NCBI GenBank assembly: GCA_024362935.1
Contig: JANCRA010000009.1
Span: 30,661,166 to 30,725,165 of the forward strand
DNA from: Setophaga petechia
Lineage: Eukaryota; Chordata; Aves; Passeriformes; Parulidae
Direction of reading: 5' to 3'
Length of the DNA: 64,000 nucleotides
This document shows, piece after piece, positions 56,601 through 64,000 of the stretch. Below the pieces are notes generated by a model. The model worked only from the letters and a program-made list of their open reading frames with translations. It made no database searches and had not been told where the DNA came from. Made by a program: the position numbers and the translations under genes. How positions within the stretch are numbered: the stretch's first letter is position 1; the number at the start of each line of letters is the position of its first letter.

Positions 56601-59100
56601 CATCTCCCATGGTGTTTTAGAAGGTACAAGAAGGTCTGCAGAGTGTTTTGCAAGAAGTAAAAGAAAGTTGTCCAAAACCCCTAAAATTCGAATTGTACTG
56701 GGAAAGGAAAATGCAGGAGAGTGCAGGGGTACTGTTTTCTATCACTTTGCAAGCTGGACACGCAATCCCAGTGTTGTGCAGCAATTAGCTTTTCAGTGTA
56801 CTGTAGTAAGTGCCTCTTGTTACCTACATCTAAGCAAAGTGCTTTTTTCCCCACGTCTCGCAAGGAGAAACTGTGCCAGTTAAGAAAAAATCTCCCATCG
56901 AGTTTTAGAGTTTGCACGCAGGTCTGCAGGGTGTTTTGAAACAAGAAAAAGAAAGTTGTCCAAAACGCCTTCGATTCCAATATCAATGGCAATGGAATAG
57001 GCAGGAGAGTGGAAAGGTACTGTTTTCTTTCAGTGTTCAAGCTGCTTACAAAATGCATGTGTTGTGTAGCCTTTAGCTTTGCAGTGCACTGTAGCAAGTG
57101 CCTCTAGTCACCGACATCTAAGCAAATAGCTTTTTCACTGTATCACCTATGGAGAAACTTTGCCTGTTGAGAAAACAGCTCCCATGGTTTTTAAAAGGGT
57201 ACAAGAAGGTCTGCAGAGTGTTTTGCAAGAAGTAAAATAAAGTTGTCCAAAACCTCTTCGATTCGAATTGTACTGGGAAAGGAAAATGCAGGAGTGTGGA
57301 AAGGTACTGTTTTCTATCAGTTTGGAAACAGTGCCACAATGCGAATGTGTTGTGAAGCCATTACCATTGCAGTACACTGTAGCAAGTGCCTCTAGTCACC
57401 TACATCTAAGGAAATAGCATTTTCAATGTATCTCCTAAGGAGAAACTTTGCCTGTTGAGAAAACAGCTCCCATGGTTTTTAAAAAGGTACAAGAAGGTCA
57501 GCAGAGTGTTTTGCAAGAAGTAATAGAAAGTTGTCCAAAACCCCTAAAATTCGAATTGTACTGGGAAAGGAAAATGCAGCAGAGTGGAAAGGTACTGTTT
57601 TCTCTCACTTTGCCAGCTGTTTACAAATTGCCAATGGTGTGCAGCCTTTAGCTTTGCAGCGTCCTGTAGCAAGTGCCTCTAGTAACGTACATCTAAGCAA
57701 ATTCCTTTTTCACAGTGTCTCGCAAGGAGAAACTCTGCCTGCTGAGAAAACATCTCCCATGGTGTTTTAGAAGGTACAAGAAGGTCTGCAGAGTGTTTTG
57801 CAAGAAGTAAAAGAAAGTTGTCCAAAACCCCTTCGATTCGAATTTCACTGGGAAAGGAAAATACAGGAGAGTGGAAATGTACTGTTTTCTATCACTTTGC
57901 ATGCTGGACACACAATCCCAGTGTTGTGCAGCAATTAGCTTTTCAATGAACTGTAGTAAGTGCCTCTTGTTACCTACATCTAAGCAAAGTTCTTTTTTCC
58001 CCACGTCTCGCATGGAGAAACTGTGCCAGTTAAGAAAAAATCTCTCATCGCGTTTTAGAGTTTGCACGCAGGTCTGCAGGGTGTTTTGGAACAAGAAAAA
58101 GAAAGTTGTCCAAAACGCCTTTGATTCCAATATTAATGGCAATGGAATAGGCAGGAGAGTGGAAAGGTACTGTTGTCTTTCAGTTTGCAATCTCTTTACA
58201 AAACGCCAGTGTTGTGCAGCCTTTAGCTTTGCAGCGTCCTGTAGCAAGTGCCTGTAGTCACCTACATCTAAGCAAATTCATTTTCACAATGTCTCGCAAG
58301 AAGAAACTCTGCCTGCTGAGAAAACGTCTCCCATGGTGTTTTAGAAAGTACAAGAAGGTCTGCACAGTGTTTTGCAAGAAGTAAAATAAAGTTGTCCAAA
58401 ACCCCTTCGATTCGAATTTCAATGGGAAAGGTAAATGCAGGAGAGTGGAAACGTACTGTTATCTCTCAGTTTTCAAACTGTGCCACAATGCAAGTGTTGT
58501 GCAGCCATTACCTTTGCAGTGCACTGTAGCAAGTGCCTGTAGTCACCAACATCTAAGCATATTCGTTTTTCACAGTGTCTCGCAAGGAGAAACTCTGCCT
58601 TCTCAGGAAACATCTCCCATGGTGTTTTAGAATGTAGAAGAAGGTCTGCAGAGTGTTTTGCAAGAAGTAAAAGAAAGTTGTCCAAAACCCCTAAAATTCG
58701 AATTGTACTGGGAAAGGAAAATGCAGGAGAGTGGAAAGGTACAGTTTTCTCTCAGTTTGCCAGCTGTTTACAAAATGCCAGTGTTGTGCAGCCTTTAGCT
58801 TTGCAGCGTCCTGTAGCAAGTGTCTCTAGTCACCTACATCTAAGCATATTCCTTTTTCACAATGTCTCGCAAGGAGAAACTCTGCCTGCTGAGAAAACAT
58901 CTCCCATGGTGTTTTAGAAGGTACAAGAAGGTCTGCAGAGTGTTTTGCAAGAAGTAAAATAAAGTTGTCCAAAACCCCTTCGATTCGAATTGTACTGGGA
59001 AAGGAAAATGCAGGAGAGTGGAAATGTACTGTTTTCTAACAGTTTGGAAACAGTGCCACAATGCGAATGTGTGCAGCCATTACCATTGCAGTACACTGTA
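53700..59100 (+). repeat. Interleaved duplications, offsets 2299 and 4596 bp
   Basis: About 54,370-55,400 matches about 56,670-57,700 (offset 2299, eight monomers; shared GTTTTGAAACAAG and GCGAATGTGTTGTG). About 53,780-54,300 matches about 58,370-58,900 (offset 4596, sixteen monomers; shared GTGGAAACGTACTG and TTTTTCACAGTGTC). The overlap of the two patterns suggests at least two successive events. Confidence 0.82.
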
Positions 59101-62100
59101 GCAAGTCCCTCTAGTCACCTACATCTAAGGAAATAGCATTTTCAATGTATCTCCTAAGGAGAAACTTTGCCTTTTGAGAAAACAGCTCCCATGGTTTTTA
59201 AAAGGGTACAAGAAGGTCAGCAGAGTGTATTGCAAGAAGTAATAGAAAGTTGTCCAAAACCCCTAAAATTCGAATTGTACTGGGAAAGGAAAATGCAGCA
59301 GAGTGGAAAGGTACTATTTTCTCTCAGTTTGCCAGCTGTTTACAAAATGCCGGTGTTGTGCAGCCTTTAGCTTTGCAGCGTCCTGTAGCAAGTGCCTCTA
59401 GTCACCTACATCTAAGCAAATTCCTTTTTCACAATGTCTCGCAAGGAGAAACTCTGCCTGCTGAGAAAACATCTCCCATGGTGTTTTAGAAGGTACAAGA
59501 AGGTCTGCAGAGTGTTTTGCAAGAAGTAAAAGAAAGTTGTCCAAAACCCCTTCGATTCGAATTTCACTGGGAAAGCAAAATACAGGAGAGTGGAAATGTA
59601 CTATTTTCTATCACTTTGCAAGCTGGACACAGAATCCCAGTGTTGTGCAGCAATTAGCTTTTCAGTGCACTGTAGTAAGTGCCTCTTGTTACCTACATCT
59701 AAGCAAAGTGCTTTTTTCCCCACGTCTCGCAAGGAGAAACTGTGCCAGTCAAGAAAAAATCTCCAATCAAGTTTTAGAGTTTGCACGCAGGTCCGCAGGG
59801 TGTTTTGCAACAAGAAAAAGAAAGTTGTCCAAAACGCCTTCGATTCCAATATTAATGGCAATGGAATAGGCAGGAGAGTGGAAAGGTACTGTTTTCTATC
59901 AGTTTGGAAACAGTGCCACAATGCGAGTGTTGTGTAGCCATTACCACTGCAGTGCACTGTAGCAAGTGCCTGTAGTCACCTACATCTAAGCAAATTCCTT
60001 TTTCACAATGTCTCGCAACGAGAAATTCTGCCTGCTGAGAAAACGACTCCCATGGTGTTTTAGAAGGTACAAGAAGGTCTGCAGAGTTTTTGCAAGAAGT
60101 AAAAAAAAGTTGTCCAATACCCCTTCGATTCGAATTTCACTGGGAAAGGAAAATGCAGGAGAGTGGAAATGTACTGTTTTCTATCACTTTGCAAGCTGGA
60201 CACACAATCCCAGTGTTGTGCAGCAATTAGCTTTTCAGTGCACTGTAGTAAGTGCCTCTTGTTACCTACATCTATGCAAAGTGCTTTTTTCCCCACGTCT
60301 CGCAAGGGAAACTGTGCCAGTTAAGAAAAAATCTCCCATCGAGTTTTAGAGTTTGCACGCAGGTCTGCAGGGTGTTTTGCAACAAGAAAAAGAAAGTTGT
60401 CCAAAACGCCTTCGATTCCAATATTAATGGCAATGGAATAGGCAGGAGAGTGGAAAGGTACTGTTTTCTTTCAGTTTGCAAGCTGCTTACAAAATGCCAG
60501 TGTTGTGCAGCCTTTAGCTTTGCAGTGCACTGTAGCAAGTGCCTCTAGTCACCTACATCTAAGCAAATAGCTTTTTCACTGGATCTCCTAAGGAGAAACT
60601 TTGTCTGTTGAGAAAACATCTCCCATGGTTTTTAAAAGGGTACAAGAAGGTCTGCAGAGTGTTTTGCAAGAAGTAAAAGAAAGTTGGCCAAAACCCCTAA
60701 AATTCGAATTGTACTGGGAAAGGAAAATGCAGGAGAGTGGAAAGGTACTGTTTTCTCCCAGTTTGCAAGCTGTTTACAAAATGCCAGTATTGTGCAGCCT
60801 TTAGCTTTGCAGCGTCCTGTAGCAAGTGCCTCTAGTCACCTACATCTAAGCATATTCCTTTTTCACAATGTATCGCAAGGAGAAACTCTGCCTGCTGAGA
60901 AAACATCTCCCATGGTGTTTTAGGAGGTACAAGAAGGTCTGCAGAGTGTTTTGCAAGAAGTAAAAGAAAGTTGTCCAAAACCCCTTCGATTCGAATTTCA
61001 CTGGGAAAGGAAAATGCAGGAGAGTGGAATGGTACTGTTATCTCTCAGTTTGCAAACTGTGCCACAATGCAAGTGTTGTGCAGCCATTACCTTTGCAGTG
61101 CACAGTAGCAAGTGCCTCTAGTAACCTACATCTAAGCAAATAGCTTTTTCAATGTATCTCCTAAGGAGAAACTTTGCCTGTTGAGAATACAGCTCCCATG
61201 GTTTTTAAAAGGGTACAAGAAGGTCTGCAGAGTGTTTTGCAAGAAGTAAAAGAAACTTGTCCAAAACCCCTAAAATTCGAATTGTACTGGGAAAGGAAAA
61301 TGCAGCAGAGTGGAAAGGTACTGTTTTCTCTCAGTTTGCAAGCTGTTTACAAAATGCCAGTGCTGTGCAGCCTTTAGCTTTGCAGCGTCCTGCAGCAAGT
61401 GCCTCTAGTCACCTACATCTAAGCAAATAGCTTTTTCACTGTATCACCTATGGAGAAACTCTGCCTGCTGAGAAAACATCTCCCATGGTTTTTAAAAGGG
61501 TACAAGAAGGTCTGCAGAGTGTTCTGAAAGAAGTAAAAGAAAGTTGTCCAAAACCGCTTCGATTCGAATTGTACTGGGAAAGGAAAATGCGGCAGAGTGG
61601 AAAGGTACTGTTTTCTCTCAGTTTGCAAGCTGCTTACAAAATGCCAGTGTTCTGCTGCCTTTAGCTTTGTAGCGTCCTGTAGCAGATGCCTCTAGTCAGC
61701 TATATCTAAGCAAATTCCTTTTTCACAATGTCTCGCAAGGAGAAACTCTGCCTTCTCAAGAAACATCTCCCATGGTGTTTGAGAATGTAGAAGAAGGTCT
61801 GCAGATTGTTTTGCAGGATGGAAAAGAAAGTTGTCCAAAACCATTTCGATTCGATTTGTAGTGGGAAAGGAAAATGCAGGAGAGTGGAAAGGTACTGTTT
61901 TCTCTCACTTTGCCAGCTATTTACAAAATGCCAGTGTTGTGCAGCCTTTAGCTTTGCAGTGTCCTGTAGCAAGTGCCTGTAGTCACCTACATCTAAGCAA
62001 ATTCCTTTTTCACAATGTCTCGCAAGGAGAAACTCTGCCTGCTGAGAAAACGTCTCCCATGGTGTTTTAGAAGGTATAAGACGGTCTGCAGAGAGTTTTG

Positions 62101-64000
62101 CAAGAAGTTAAAGAAAGTTGTCCAAAACCCCTTCGATTCGAATTGTACTGGGAAAGGAAAATGCAGGGGAGTGGAAATGTACTGTTTTCTATTACTTTGC
62201 AAGCTGGACACACAATCCCAGTGTTATGCAGCAATTGGCTTTTCAGTGCAGTGTAGTAAGTGCCTCTTGTTACCTACATCTAAGCAAAGTGCTTTTTTCC
62301 CCACGTCTCGCAAGGAGAAACTGTGCCAGTTAAGAAAAAGTCTTCCATCGAGTTTTAGATTTTGCACGCAGGTCTGCAGGGTGTTTTGCAACAAGAAAAA
62401 GAAAGTTGTCCAAAACGGCTTCGATTCCAATATTAATGGCAATGGAATAGGCAGGAGAGTGGAAAGGTACTGTTTTCTTTCAGTTTGCAAGCTGCTTACA
62501 AAATGCCAGTGTTGTGTAGCCTTTAGCTTTGCAGTGCACTGTAGCAAGTGCCTCTAGTCACCTACATCTAAGCATATTCGTTTTTCACAATGTCTTGCAT
62601 GGAGAAACTCTGCCTTCTCAGGAAACATCTCCAATGGATTTTAGAATGTATAAGAAGTTCTGCAGAGTGTTTTGCAAGAAGGAAAAGAAAGTTGTCCAAA
62701 ACCCCTAAAATTCGAATTGTACTGGGAAAGGAAAATGCAGGAGAGTGGAAAGGTACTGTTATCTCTCACTTTGCCAGCTGTTTACAAAATGCCAGTGTTG
62801 TGCAGCCTTTAGCTTTGCAGCTTCCTGTAGCAAGTGCCTGTAGTCACCTACATCTAAGCAAATTCCTTTTTCACAATGTCTCGCAAGGAGAAACTCTGCC
62901 TGCTGAGAAAACATCTCCCATGGTGTTTTAGAAGGTACAAGAGGGTCTGCGCAGTGTTTTGCAAGAAGTAAAATAAAGTTGTCCACACCCCTTCTATTCG
63001 AATTTCACTGGGAAAGAAAATGCAGTAGAGTGGAATGGTACTGTTATCTCTCAGTTTGCAAACTGTGCCAAAATGCAAGTGTTGTGCAGCCATTACATTT
63101 GAAGTGCACTGTTGCAAGTGCCTCTAGTCCCCTTCATCTAAGGAAATAGCTTTTTCACTGTATCTCCTAAGGAGAAACTTTGTCTGTTGAGAAAACAGCT
63201 CCCATGGTTTTTAAAAGGGTACAAGAAGGTCTGCAGAGTGTTTTGCAAGAAGTAAAAGAAAGTTGTCCAAAACCCCTAAAATTCGAATTGTACTGGGAAA
63301 GGAAAATGCAACGGAGTGGAAAGGGACTGTTTTCTCTCAGTTTGCAAGCTGCTTACAAAATGCTAGTGTTGTGCAGCCTTTAGCTTTGCAGCGTCCTGTA
63401 GCAGATGCCTCTAGTCACCTACATCTAAGCATATTCCTTTTTCACAATGTCTCGCAAGGAGAAACTCTGCCTGCTGAGAAAACATCTCCAATAGTGTTTT
63501 AGAGGGTACAAGAAGGTCTGCAGAGTGTTTTGCAAGAAGTAAAAGAAAGTTGTCCAAAACCCCTAAAATTCGAATTTTACTGGGAAAGGAAAATGCAGGA
63601 GAGTGGAAATGTATTGTTTTCTATCACTTTGCAAGCTGGACACACAATCCCAGTGTTGTGCAGCAATTAGCTTTTCAGTGCACTGTAGTAAGTGCCTCTT
63701 GTTACCTACATCTAAGCAAAGTGCTTTTTTCCCCACGTCTCGCAAGGAGAAAATGTGCCAGTTAAGAAAAAATCGCCCATCGAGTTTTAGAGTTTGCACG
63801 CAGGTCCGCAGGGTGTTTTGAAACAAGAAAAAGAAAGTTGTCCAAAATGCCTTCGATTCCAGTATTAATGGCAATGGAATAGGCAGGAGAGTGGAAAGGT
63901 ACTGTTTTCTTTCAGTGTTCAAGCTGCTTACAAAATGCATGTGTTGTGTAGCCTTTAGCTTTGCAGTGCACTGTAGCAAGTGCCTCTAGTCACCTACATC

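Larger units (their letters stand above)
27950..64000 (+). repeat. 287-bp satellite array, block 3
   Basis: About 125 monomers without any non-satellite interruption; the array continues past the window end. The same monomer types recur, including a variant with GAGTGCAGGGGTACTG and one with GGAAACAGTGCCACAATGC. All monomers are in one orientation. The A-B-C-D-E order is clear at 28859, 29146, ~29433, 29721, ~30006, 30293, 30580; farther right the order is irregular. Listed sub-blocks are nested duplications. No gene, transposon or RNA gene is seen in it. Confidence 0.95.

Noticed and set aside
1..64000. CRISPR-like array
   Set aside because: The repeats are 287 bp, contiguous and without unique spacers; this is a eukaryotic satellite.

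Overview
This is non-coding eukaryotic (very probably sauropsid, most likely bird) heterochromatin. It is a long head-to-tail satellite array with a monomer of about 287 bp, interrupted by two nearly full-length endogenous retroviruses (ERVs) of one family in opposite orientation. No ordinary host gene, tRNA, rRNA or CRISPR array is visible. The host assignment is an inference. The retroviral Env has a transmembrane subunit of the CX6CC type that I associate with avian and reptilian ERVs, joined to a class II (betaretrovirus-like) pol and a tRNA-Lys primer site. The setting suggests centromeric, pericentromeric or sex-chromosome (W-like) heterochromatin, but nothing in the window proves the location.

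Layout: satellite 1-2857; ERV copy 1 (+ strand) 2858-12060; satellite 12061-18751; ERV copy 2 (- strand) 18752-27949; satellite 27950-64000. Removing each ERV and one 6-bp target duplication restores the satellite phase to within 1 bp (286 and 287 bp between flanking monomer landmarks). Both therefore look like simple integrations into a pre-existing array.

ERV architecture (both copies): 740-bp LTR, tRNA-Lys primer site, ~0.4 kb leader, gag, a -1 frameshift site (A AAA AAC plus hairpin), one fused pro-pol frame (protease, RT, RNase H, integrase), env behind a splice acceptor, polypurine tract, 740-bp LTR. Copy 1 has open gag and env; its pol reads to a TAG in the integrase C-terminus. Copy 2 has a 1-bp deletion in gag, a TGA in reverse transcriptase and a TGA in env. 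In each copy I count 6 differences between the two LTRs (about 0.8%), so both insertions are young and of similar age. The two copies are almost identical in U3 and pol but differ strongly in R/U5 and moderately in the leader and N-terminal gag, which suggests a mosaic history.

Satellite: at least five diverged monomer types (called A-E here) follow each other in a higher-order repeat (HOR) of about 1434 bp, clear at 125-2857 and 28859-30580. Elsewhere the order is broken by hybrid monomers, local deletions and nested duplications with offsets that are whole multiples of the monomer (287, 860, 1433, 1721, 2299, 4596, 4869 and 6879 bp). The many short open frames in the satellite begin mostly at TTG, shift frame from monomer to monomer and are not annotated as genes.
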